Made by a program: the position numbers and the translations under genes. Shown here piece by piece: positions 23,701 to 34,156 of a stretch of DNA of 64,000 nucleotides. Source of the stretch: Sphagnum magellanicum (lineage: Eukaryota; Streptophyta; Sphagnopsida; Sphagnales; Sphagnaceae). The stretch is taken from NCBI GenBank assembly GCA_021904315.1, contig CM038908.1, forward strand, positions 25,626,501-25,690,500, read 5' to 3'. Numbering within the stretch: position 1 is the stretch's first letter; each line of letters opens with the position of its first letter. The notes under the pieces are model-generated. The model saw nothing but the letters and a program-made list of their open reading frames with translations, had not been told where the DNA came from and did no database searches.

Positions 23701-24308
23701 AAACAGAAGAAAAAAAAAAAAAAACCACAAAGAAAAAAAGATCATAGAGAAAAAAAAGAAATGTAGAAAAGGTAATCTTTTCTCCCTTCTGCATTTGGGA
23801 TGAAGCACTCCTCTTGCTTTTTCCTCTCCAGATTCCTTCAACGTTGAGCTCTCCACCTTCCTCAAGCCTTGTGTCTACATCTCCTTGAAACTCTATGCTA
23901 CTCAAGCTCATGAGCTCTTGTAAGCTTTGGAGATGGAGTGAACAAGAAATGAGGTGAGGGAGGTAAGAGAGCGGAGGTAGGTAGGAGGGAGGGAAATAGG
24001 TAGGAGGGGGGGGAGTAGGTAGGAGGGGAAAATTTTGGGGCAGAGAAGGGGGCTGAAAAATCCCTGGGCAAGGCAAGAGGATGTGTTTTTGGTTCATCCC
24101 CAAAACGGCTTGAACGGCCTCATCCTGAACTGGTGCATTGTGGCTGTTGTTTCACTCCAGCCCTACACTACAGGTCGGAACCGGCCCCCTATATGAAGTG
24201 TAACTTAGTACAAAGTATTCACAGGAGAGGCACCAGGAACTGGCCTCACATTATAAGCCATAGCTGACACCCAGATAACTTGCACCTAACACCAAGTGGG
24301 ATTATTTG

Positions 24309-24663
24309 ACCCAGAACCCACCAGCGCCCATCCTTTGGAAACCCCTTTATGATGGCGTTGTGGATGAACTACAACTGAGTTACCATGGTTCCAACTTGGT
24401 AACCTATCCCAGAACTCCCCACTTCACCACTTAGGTAGCTACCTACGAACTGGGCAAGTACCTTGGCAACTAGGTAGGGAATGCAAGTGCTTATTAAGAA
24501 AGTGAGAAAGTAAGGTACTTGGTGGCAACTAGGTAGGTGAATGGTTAGTGCATAACTAACCACTCTGATTAGCTACGGGACCGCAACACAATGAAAACTT
24601 GTTTCCAATCCACACACCATCCATTCTGCATGGTGCGCTGGTGGGGGTTAGTTGAGTCTGGCC
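24309..24663. mobile_element. MITE-like TIR element, about 355 bp (copy 1)
   Basis: The right end, read inward, is GGCCAGACTCAACTAACCCC followed by 'caccagcgcaccatgc'. The left end CCAGAACCCACCAGCGCCCA is a shortened version of the same. Internal text is rich in 'aactaggtaggt'. The same element is in tandem copy 2 (29,539-29,892), so it predates the duplication. I see no convincing target duplication. Confidence 0.5.
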
Positions 24664-24805
24664 AAGTTGTACAAAGTCTAGACAGAGTGCAATATGGGCC
24701 TGGTTCATAGTACTAAGTATCCAGTACCATCAGCTCTGACGAAGGAAGAGGCCATATGAACCAATAAGAGTAGGAACCAGCAAAGGACACTGGCCACAAC
24801 CTCTT

Positions 24806-25937
24806 TTACCGATTTCTCAATTGCAAGATTGTACTAAAAAGTCTTCCTTTCACCTATCCAATATGCACCTCTTTTACCGATTTCTGGATTGCAAGATTGT
24901 CCTAAAAGTCTTCCCTTCACCTACGGACTATGGACCTCTTTTACCGATTTTTCCTTTGCAAGATTGTACCAAAAGTCTTCCTTTCACCTATGGATTATGG
25001 AACTCTTTTTACTGATTTTTCATTTGCAAGATTGCAGTAAAAGTCTTCCCTTCACCTACGGACTATGGACCTCTTTTACCGATTTTTCCTTTGCAAGATT
25101 ATACCAAAAGCCTTCCTTTCACCTATGGATTATGGACCTCTTTTTACTGATTTTTCATTTGCAAGATTGCACTAAAAGTTTGCGCATCACCTACGGACTA
25201 TGGACCTCTTTTACCGATTTTTCCTTTGCAAGATTGTACCAAAAGTCTTCCTTTCACATATGGATTATGGACCTCTTTTTACTGATTTTTCATTTGCAAG
25301 ATTGTACTAGAAGTCTGCCCATCACCTATGGACTATGGACCTCTTTTACTGATTTTTCCTTTGCAAGATTGTACCAAAAGTCTTCCTTTCACCTCTGGAT
25401 TAGGGACCTCTTTTTACTGATTTTTCATTTGCAAGATCGTACTAAAAGTCTTCCCGTCACCTACGGAGTATGGACCTCTTTTACTGATTTTTCCTTTGCA
25501 AGATTGTACCAAAAGTCTTCCTTGCACCTATGGATTATGGACCTCTTTTTACCGATTTTTCATTTGCAAGATTGCACTAAAAGTCTTCCCTTCACCTACG
25601 GACTATGGTCCTCTTTTACCGATTTTTCATTTGCAAGATTGTACCAAAAGTCGTCCTTTCACCTATGGATTACAGACCTCTTTTTACCGATTTTTCATTT
25701 GCAAGATTGCACTTAAAGTCTTCCCTTCACCTATGGACTATGGACCTCTTTTACCGATTTTTCATTTGCAAGATTGTACCAAAAGTCTTCCTTTAACCTA
25801 TGGATTATGGACCTCTTTTTACCGATTTTCATTTGCAGATTGTACTAAAAGTTTCCCTTCACCCATGGAATATGGACCTCTTTAACCGATTTTTCCTTTG
25901 CAAGATTGTACCAAAAGTCTTTCTTTCACCTATGCAG
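24806..25937 (+). repeat. Minisatellite of 67/68-bp monomers in 135-bp dimers (copy 1)
   Basis: About 17 monomers of the type 'ctatggattatggacctc', 'ttttaccgatttttcatttg', 'caagattgtaccaaaagtct', 'tcctttcac'. Two variants alternate: one with ctacggactatgg, four Ts and ttcctttgc, 67 bp; one with ctatggattatgg, five Ts and ttcatttgc, 68 bp. They form a 135-bp dimer. Because 135 is divisible by three, long frames (275 and 129 codons) stay open; they are not proposed as proteins. Confidence 0.92.
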
Positions 25938-26804
25938 GCATGATACCCCAGTTCCCTAGGTCCCATGAATGATTAACACATATACCTGATTAATATTGTT
26001 CAAGCCGATTCCAAGAACAGGTGACACTCAAAGCAAAGTAAGTCCATGTGCTACGAATGAACAGATCATGTTGAGAGAAACTAGTAAAAGGATCTGAACA
26101 TACCCAGAGTGGAAGATTTGTTTGATACAAGGGCAAGTGAGACATCCAGAGCTTTAATGGCCATTAGTTTCCACATTCGAACAAGGCATCACAAACACGC
26201 TGGCCCTGCCATTAGATACGATGTTCTACATCTACTTACTGTTTCCAGACTCTGAACACCAAAAAAATCCGATCCAATCTAAATAGTCTAAACAGTTTCA
26301 CCACAGAAACCTGTTCACCTAATATGAAACTGGTTCTAATAAGGTAAAACTTCCAAAAGTTGGATCCAATGCGATCATCCCTGTCCCTGTGCAGGCAGCA
26401 CCCAACAAATGCACCTGAGACACACAATCATACCCTTGCCGTTAGTCAAGTGCAAAAACAGTGACAAACACATTTAGGTGTGGAAATTCTGCTCAGCCAA
26501 TGAGGTGATGCAGCATGCACCAAGGGGCCCAGTTTTTCCCCTGAAGGAGGTTTTCTCTTTTTTTGGAGTTTTGGCGTTCCTGATGTTTTCCCACTATGTC
26601 TCCATTGTGTTCCCAACATGTCCTCAAAATGTTTCTCAAATTCTCAATGTATTCCCTGAAGATGTTCCCAATAGCACCTCAATTAGTCCCATAACGTGTG
26701 CCCAAAGTCATCTTCTTCAAACCTATAGATGTGAGTCAAAAGGATACACTTTTACAATTCTGTAAGTATTAGGAGTCAAAACTTCTATTTGAGGAGTCTC
26801 CAAA
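25938..26804. other. Non-coding part of tandem copy 1
   Basis: No gene recognised. About 325 bp (near 25,985-26,310) are missing from copy 2, where 'gattaacacatac' joins directly to 'ataaccagttcacc'. The empty site of the copy-2 Helitron is here, near 26,438 ('acccttgccgttagtc'). Confidence 0.55.
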
Positions 26805-27309
26805 TAAGCCTCGGCAACGTAAGGTAAAAGGTTAATGGGTAATACATTGTCTCTTACCCTTACCTGATTCGCTCACGCCTACCTTTATCTTTACTTTTCC
26901 TTACCCCTTCAACCGAGTAATTACCCAGTAAAATGTTTGAATTGTATTCTGTGGGACATTTTACTCAAAGATTGACTTGAGAAAACAAGACTCACAGTTG
27001 TTGGGCTCGTGTAGCTCATCTTTTGAGAAACCTACAAACAGAATCAAGTAGGTTTGTAGGTTTGAGAATAGACTGTGGCGGACTCAAGCCTGATGGTGGA
27101 CTCCGTGCGGACTGACGGCGGACTCCATTAAGGCACTGAGGCCATAATAAATAATTTATCCAGTTACCTGTAATTATCGGGTAATCCGTTTGGCTTTACC
27201 TTTACTTTACTCGCTACCTTACCTGTTGCCTTCCCTTCACCCTTTATCACTAATTTTTACCGTTTTACCGGGTAACAACCGGTTGTCTACCTTACCTTGC
27301 CGAGGCCTA
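26805..27309. mobile_element. hAT-type MITE, 505 bp, perfect 8-bp target duplication
   Basis: The terminus TAAGCCTCGGCAACGTAAGG and the inverted right terminus TAGGCCTCGGCAAGGTAAGG form a TIR of about 20 bp with two mismatches. It is flanked on both sides by TCTCCAAA (26,797-26,804 and 27,310-27,317). Tandem copy 2 near 31,965 has a single TCTCCAAA and no element, giving a clean empty site. An 8-bp duplication and such termini fit the hAT superfamily. It has no coding capacity. Confidence 0.92.
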
Positions 27310-27317
27310 TCTCCAAA

Positions 27318-29401
27318 GTTTCAGATTTTATTTGTGATAGGCCAATCAAAGAGACTCATTGCAAAAAAAACGTTCTGCACTTGGGAAGCACCTCACAACT
27401 AATTACTGTGAATCACAGTATATCACTCTAAATGGTAAATTCAAAGTAAACAAAAATGCGCAGGTTCCAAGTGCTCTCCTCTTTGGGATTGAGAAAAAAG
27501 AGCCTTACCTTGAAAGGCATTTCAGAAACTTTTTTAATGCTGTGTACATAAGAGGGAATGTAGTCTTTGAACCTGATATCGGTGCCCAATTTCAGCTTTA
27601 GCAGGGGTCACAAAAACACCAGAGCTTTTCTTGGCTACACCTTTTGTGGAGATGTAACATGTTTTCTTATATATGATTTCTTGAAAAGCAGCTTAAAATA
27701 AAATGTGTTTGTATACATTTACAAGTATGTATGGCTCTCCCTTTGGCTCAAGGTCTTGGGAGAAAAGTGTGATGCTATTGGGAAGAACTTAGGGAACACA
27801 CAAGAACTTGGGAATTGTAGGAAAATTAGCCTAAGGGATCTACTATCTGAAGATCTTCTTTTCCTTTCACATTTGTTGGTTTAATTGCACAGAAATACTT
27901 TGTGGATGCACCCAATGCTTTCTCAATTTTTATTTTAGTAAAGGAAGCCGATTTTACTTTTCCACAAGATATAAAATTTAAAAGTGTGAGATCTTTAAAT
28001 GTGATTCCTTTACTGCACAGTTTCTCAAATGTAGCTCCAGTTTTACTAGGTAACTAATACTTAAGTCTACATTTTTGAAAACATGTTGGCCCCTTGGTTT
28101 ATGACATTTTCAGAGTAATTTTAGTAAGCCAAATAGATCAATTTCGTCAGAAACAGTAAATTTGTGCCAACCCAAATCCTTCCTTATTCTTTTAATCTGA
28201 CAAGTTAATTAGAATCAAGCTCTGCAAATTTCAATACAATTGCTTGGGCAAGAAGGAAACAATGCATTCTTCCAGCCAGGAGACTGGGGAGCCTCAACTA
28301 GTCCACACATGGAATGTAAAGACATCTAACATGCTTCTTGCAGCTGTGTCCAATCTTAATCCAACCAGGAATCCCCATAGAAAAACTAATATGCTGTGTC
28401 ATTGAAGGTCGGTCCATCAAAGAGGCATTCCAAGTTATTAACGTCTATTCTTTTAGTTAATCAGCCATCTTTCATACCTCCAAAGTTTTGGCATTTAGTC
28501 CAAGCATTCTTCTCATCTCCAAAGGACAAGTGTATTTGTCCCCTTGGTGCGATTGACAATGACTATAACCTAGTTTATAATATCAACCAAGATATCTCAA
28601 CGTCCTTTAACTGCCTAAAAAGCTAACCCCTGTTTACAACCCCACAAAAAAGTTGAAAAAAAAGAAAAAATGAAGACAAAGGACCTGCCAAGAAAACACA
28701 GATTTCTAGACCCCAATCCCTTGTTCCCCCTGCCACCTCCCCCAGAAGTGGTTTTAGGTCACCCATTTAGAAATAGCTCCCAATGACACAAAATATCGAG
28801 TTATCAATTGGGAACAAGCGAACCAGCCCAGTTCACAGAGTGTACTGCCGATTTATTTATTTGTAGCAATGGAGTTAAAGAGCTGCTGGGCGCCCCACCC
28901 ATGTGCTCCATCAGTTTTTACTCCCACTAATACATGGTAGGAAGAACCAGAGACTTCTGAAGGGGGTGGGAAGTCCGGGCTTGCAGAATTGTCTTTTTTG
29001 GTTCCTTCTAGTAGCCTTGCGAAGACGCATGAAAATGGTCTGCTGTCTGTTTATGTACACGCCTGTTTGCAAAGGCACCTCGTCGAGTGTTTTGTGCGCT
29101 GAAGTCCCTCTTCCACGCTCACTCATTGCAGACTTTGTTTGCTGCTTCAACTTTGTTGTGTCTTTGCACTGCCTACGTACTCTACTTGCTCTAGTTTCAA
29201 CTTCTTCTTCTTCTTCTTTCGGGGTCTGTGCGACCTACTCCTCTTTACCACCTAACCCACTTGACCAGTGGAGCAAAAGGCCTTTTGAAAAACCGACTAT
29301 TCTTCATAAACGTCATCGGGGACTGGCTACTAGCTAGAATCTTGACCCACGTGGGTCAGTTCCGACCTTTCCGCATTAGTGGCGCTGTCAACAAGCCCTG
29401 C
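27318..29401. other. Non-coding part of tandem copy 1 and junction to copy 2
   Basis: Matches 31,975-33,896. The region 28,900-29,240 corresponds to the sequence just upstream of the ROCO gene in copy 2. 29,241-29,401 is a short junction piece unique in the window. Several short frames are open in both copies (for example 28,396-28,626), but with indels between copies and no domains. Confidence 0.55.
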
Positions 29402-29538
29402 ACGACAGGTCGGAACCGGCGCCCTATATGAAGTGTAAGTTAAGTGTTCACAGGAGAGGCAGCAGGAACTGGCCTCACATTATAAGCCATAGCTGACACC
29501 CAGATGACATGCACCTAACCCTAAGTGGGATTATTTGA

Positions 29539-29892
29539 CCCAGAACCCACCAGCGCCCATCCTTTGGAAACCCCTTTATGATGGCGTTGTGGATGAACTA
29601 CAACTGAGTTACCATGGTTCCAACTTGGTAACCTATCCCAGAACTCCCCACTTCACCACCTAGATAGCTACCTATAAACTGGGCAAGTACCTTGGCAACT
29701 AGGTAGGGAATGCAAGTGCTTATTAAGAAAGTGAGAAAGTAAGGTACTTGGTGGCAACTAGGTAGGTGAATGGTTAGTGCATAACTAACCACTCTGATTA
29801 GCTACGGGACAGGAACACAATGAAAACTTGTTTCCAATCCACACACCATCCATTCTGCATGGTGCGCTGGTGGGGGTTAGTTAAGTCTGGCC
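29539..29892. mobile_element. MITE-like TIR element (copy 2)
   Basis: Nearly identical duplicate of 24,309-24,663, carried along by the tandem duplication. Confidence 0.5.
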
Positions 29893-30030
29893 AAGTTGTA
29901 CAAAGTGTAGAGAGAGTGCAATATGGGCCTGGTTGATAGTAATAGGTATCAAGTACCATCAGCTCTAACCAAGGAAGAGGTCATATGAACCAATAAGAGT
30001 AGGAACCAGCAAAGGACACTGACCACAACC

Positions 30031-30626
30031 TCTTTTACCGATTTCGCAATTGCAAGATTGTACTAAAAAGTCTTCCTTTCACCTATCCAATATGCACCTC
30101 TTTTACCGATTTCTGGATTGCAAGATTGTAGTAAAAGTCTTCCCTTCACCTACGGACTATGGACCTCTTTTACCGATTTTTCCTTCGCGAGAAAGTACCA
30201 AAGTTTTCCTCTCACCTATGGATTATGGACCTCTTTTTACCGATTTTTCATTTGCAAGATTGTACTAAAAGTCTTCCCTTCACCTGCGGACTATGGACCT
30301 CTTTTACCAATTTTTCCTTTGCAAGATTGTACCAAAAGTCTTCCTTTCACATATGGATTATGGACCTCTTTTTACCGATTTTTCATTTGCAAGATTATAC
30401 TAACAGTCTGCCCCTCACCTATGGACTATGGACCTCTTTTACCGATTTTTCCTTTGCAAGATTGTACCAAAAGTCTTCCTTCCACCTATGGATTATGGAT
30501 CTCTTCTTACCGATTTTTCATTTGCAAGATTGTACTAAGAGTCTTCCCTTCACCCATGGAATATGGACCTCTTTTACCGATTTTTCCTTTGCAAGATTGT
30601 ACCAAAAGTCTTTCTTTCACCTATGC
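30031..30626 (+). repeat. Minisatellite of 67/68-bp monomers (copy 2)
   Basis: About nine monomers of the same alternating two-variant array as at 24,806-25,937, so the array has expanded or contracted by about eight monomers since the duplication. Confidence 0.92.
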
Positions 30627-30810
30627 AGGCGTGATAACCCAGTTCCCTAGGTCCCATGAATGATTAACACATACATAACCAGTTCACCTAATATGAAACT
30701 GGTTCTAATAAGGTAAAACTTCCAAAAGATGGATCGAATGCGATAGTCCTTGTACCTGTGCGGGCAGGGCCCAACAAATGCACCTGAGACACACAATCAT
30801 ACCCTTGCCA

Positions 30811-31641
30811 TCCTATATATAAAAGCAAACATGGTGTTTGTCTGTCTCTATGTGGTAACAAACAGGGCAGGGCAGGGCGGCCAGGGCAGACACCCGCCCA
30901 CAGCAGGTCATTTTCAGTTACGCCTGAAAAAGTAACAGTGGTGGTGGTGTCTGTCTGTGTGGGCAGTGCCTGGAAGATTCTTCCAGTCACTGCCCACTCT
31001 CTGTGGAGCTTCCCCAGATGTAATTCCCCATATGTAACTGACTCCAAAGAAAAAAGAAATCAAGGGCAGTCTGATTTTTTGAGGCAAAAGATTTGGTAGT
31101 CCAAAAAAAAATAAATTTAGGCCTTGGACAGCCCATAATTTTTTTTTCTTTTTTTTTTTTTTTATTGGCCAAGACTACCTTTTTTTTTCTTTTAGCTACT
31201 ATCCGTCCCAATTAAGGGGACAGATGAAATGTCCATCCAGATTGATGATGGGACGGATTTAGGGGAAGACCAGAAAAAAAATATTTAGGCCTCGGACAGC
31301 CCAGAATCAATTTTATTTTTTTTGTATTGACCAAAACTACCTTTTTTTTCTTTTACCTATTGTCTGTCCCAATTATGGGGATGGATGAAATGTCCGTCTG
31401 GTTTGATGATGGGATGGATTTTGGGGAAGCTTTTTTTTCTTTTAGCTACTGTCCGTCCCGATTAAGGGGATAGATGAAATGTCTATCCAATTGGATGATC
31501 ACAAAATAATAATAAAAATAGAAAACACATAAAAATAAAAAAATAAAAAAGTTAAAAGTTTCTAAAAAACACTAAAACACGAACGAAGTTTAAAGAAACC
31601 GAGGGACTTCACAGTGGCCGAAGGTCACGGGCACCCACTAG
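30811..31641 (+). mobile_element. Non-autonomous Helitron, 831 bp, with empty site in tandem copy 1
   Basis: Starts TCCTATATATAAAAGCAAAC and ends with a hairpin (GTGGCC 31,614-31,619, loop GAA, GGTCAC 31,623-31,628, one G-T pair), 9 nt, then CTAG (31,638-31,641). It is flanked by A (30,810) and T (31,642), with no target duplication. Copy 1 near 26,438 reads 'cttgccgttagtc' uninterrupted. No Rep/helicase ORF is present. Internally a unit with 'gtcccaattaaggggacaga' and 'tgaaatgtccatcc' occurs three times (near 31,200, 31,367 and 31,455). Its 5' end resembles that of the Helitron at 1,611-2,222 (TCYTATATATWAA). Confidence 0.93.
31185..31500 (+). repeat. Triplicated unit inside the Helitron
   Basis: Three units with 'cttttagctactatccgtcc' followed by 'caattaaggggacagatgaa' and 'gatgatgggacggattt(a/t)gg', separated by T-rich tracts. 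Spacing is irregular (about 90-165 bp). Confidence 0.7.
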
Positions 31642-34156
31642 TTAGTCTAAGTGCAAAAATAGTGACAAACACATTTAGGTGTGGGAATTCTGCTTGGCCA
31701 ATGAGTGATGCAGCGTTCATCAAGGGGCCCAATTTTTCCACTGAAAGACGTTTTCTCACTCTGTCTCCATTGTGTTCCCAACATGTCCTCAAAATGTTTC
31801 TCAAATTCTCAATGTATGCCCTCAAGATGTTCCCAATAGCACCTCAATTAGTTCCATAACGTGTGCCCAAATTCATCTTCTTCAAACCTATAGATGTGAG
31901 TCAAAAGGATGCACTTTTACAATTCTGTAGGTATTAGGAGTCAAAACTTCTATTTGAGGAGTCTCCAAAGTTTCAGATTTTATTTGTGATAGGCCAATCA
32001 AAGAGGCTCATTGCAAAAAAACATTCTGCACTTGGGAAGCACCTCACAACTAATTACTGTGAATCACAGTATATCACTCTAAATGGTAAATTCAAAGTAA
32101 ACAAAAATGCACAGGTTCCAAGTGCTCTCCTCTTTGGGATTGAGAAAAAAGAACCTTACCTTGAAAGGCGTTTTAGAAACTTTTTTAATGCTGTGTAAAT
32201 AAGAGCGAATGTAGTCTTTGAACCTGATACCAGTGCCCAATTTCAGCTTTAACACGGGTCCAAAAAAACACCAGATTTTCTTGGCTACAGCTTTTGTGGA
32301 GATGTAACATGTTTTCTTATATATAATTTGTTGAAAAGTAGATTATAATAAAATGTGTTTGTATACATTTACAAGTATGTATGTCTTTCCCTCCAGCCAA
32401 AGGTTATGGGAGAAAAAGTGTGATGCTATTGGCAACAACTTGGGGAACACGTAAGAATTGGGGAATGTAAGAAAATTAGCCTAAGAGATCTACTATCTGA
32501 AGATCTTCTTTTCCTTTCACATTTGTTGGTTTAATTGCACAGATATACTTTGTGGACGTACCCAATGCTTTCTCAATTTTTATTTTAGTAAAGGAAGCCG
32601 ATTTTACTTTTCCACAAGATATAAAATTTAAAAGTGTGAGATCTTTAAATGTGATTCCTTTACTGCACAGTTTCTCAAATGTAGCTCCAGTTTTACTAGG
32701 TGACTAATACTTAAGTCTACATTTCTGAAAACATGTTGGCCCCTTGGTTTAAGACATTTCCAGAGTAATTTTAGTAAGCCAAATAGATAAATTTCGTCAG
32801 AAAGAGTAAATTTGTGCCAACCCAAATCCTTCCTTATTCTTTTAATCTCACAAGTTAATTAGAATCAAGCTCTGCAAATTTCAACAGAATTCCTTGGGCA
32901 AGAAGGAAACAATGCATTCTTCTCGCCAGGAGACGGGGAGCCTCAACTAGTCCACACATCGAATGTAAAGACATCTAACATACTTCTTGCAGCTGTGTCC
33001 AATCTCAATCCAACCAGGAATCCCCATAGAAAAACTAATATGCTGTGTCATTGAAGGTTGGTCCATCAAAGAGTCATTCCAAGTCATTAACGTCTATTCT
33101 ATTAGTTATTCAGCCATCTTTCATACCTCCAAAGTTTTGGCATTTAGTCCAAGCATTCTTCTCATCTCCGAAGGACAAGTGTATTTGTCCCCTTGGTGCA
33201 ATTGACAATGACTATAACCTAGTTCATAGTATCACCCAAGATATCTCAACGTCCTGGTAACTGCCTAAAAAGCTAACCACTGTTTAGAACCCCACAAAAA
33301 AGTTGAAAAAAGGAAAAATGAAGACAAAGGACCTGCCAAGAAAACACAGATTTCGAGAGGCCCAATCCCTTGTTCCCCCTGCCACCTCCCCCAGAAGTGG
33401 TTTTAGGTCACCCATTTAGAAATAGCTCCCAATGACACAAAATATCGAGTAATCAATTGGGAACCAGAGAACTAGACTAGTTCACACAGTGTACTGCCGA
33501 TTTATTTATTTGTAGCAATGGAGTTCAAGAGCTGCTGTGCACCCGCACCCATGTGCTCCATCAGTTTTTACTCCCACTAATACATGGTAGGAAGAACCAG
33601 AGACTTCTGAATAAAAGGGGGTGGGAAGTCCGGGCTTGCAGAACTGTCTTTTTTGGTTACTCATAGAAGCCTTGCTACGACGCATGAAAATGGTCTGCAG
33701 GCTATTTATGTACACGCCTGTTTGGAATGGCACCTCGTCGAGTGTTTTGTGCGCTTAAATCCCTCTTCCACGCTCACTCATTGCACACTTTGTTTGCTGC
33801 TTCAACTTTGTTGTGTCTTTGCACTGCCTACGTACTCTACTTGCTCTAGTTTCAACGTCTTCTTCTTCTTCTTTGGGGGTCTGTGCAACCTACTCCGACT
33901 TGTTGCTGCTTCAAGTCTGTTTTTGTCTTTGCACTCTGGTTCAACATTGATTTCTCTTTGTAATATTTACTTACTGTTGTTTCAACTTTGATTTCTCTTT
34001 GTGCTGTCTACGTATTGCTACTACAGCTCTATTTTTTTTTGTAGTTTGTTTTATTTTCTTGATTTTTTTTAATAAAATTTTTGTTAGCTATCTGCCTGTT
34101 GCTTGACATCTGTTTTGGAGAGAGATCCAGATCCTTGCACTAGGTCGGACTTCATC

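Larger units (their letters stand above)
18894..24162 (-). mobile_element. Mutator-like element B (5.3 kb), inverted relative of A
   Basis: The left terminus GGCCAGAGTGAATTAACA and about 190 bp behind it are nearly identical to the inverted right end of A (18,000-18,185). The right end, read inward, is GGCTGGAGTGAAACAACAGC, resembling A's left end. Collinearity with A in reverse order holds for the 33-bp units, the GCAATACC-rich region, the exon-3 remnant (22,640-22,790) and the CCTACC tract (23,965-24,040). Exons 1 and 2 of the zinc-finger gene are missing and a purine-rich array of about 175-bp units (22,930-23,700) sits in that place. The right flank (CTACACTAC) does not match any other flank, so its original target duplication is lost. 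Confidence 0.75.
24163..29240. repeat. 5-kb tandem duplication, copy 1
   Basis: Starts near 'caggtcggaaccgg' (24,171) and runs to 'ggggtctgtg(c)gaccta' (about 29,240), matching 29,402-33,896 in order and orientation. Copy 1 has about 17 minisatellite monomers (copy 2 has 9), an extra block at about 25,985-26,310, and a hAT-type MITE at 26,805-27,309. It lacks the Helitron of copy 2. After 29,240 it diverges, so any ROCO gene sequence that followed has been lost. Confidence 0.9.
29402..33896. repeat. 5-kb tandem duplication, copy 2
   Basis: Direct repeat of 24,171-29,240, beginning 'cgacaggtcggaaccgg'. It holds the MITE-like element (29,539-29,892), a shorter minisatellite (30,031-30,626), a Helitron (30,811-31,641) and non-coding DNA, and leads into the 5' region of the ROCO gene. 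The part at 31,642-33,896 shows no gene of its own. Confidence 0.9.

Noticed and set aside
11449..24162. One giant fold-back element instead of two MULEs
   Set aside because: Four termini, not two, are present. A target duplication links 11,440 with 18,885 rather than with the right end at 24,163, and LINE sequence lies in the middle.
24889..25716. 275-codon open frame as a repeat protein
   Set aside because: It is the translation of a 135-bp dimeric minisatellite; neighbouring frames are open for the same reason, and there is no promoter, splice or domain evidence.
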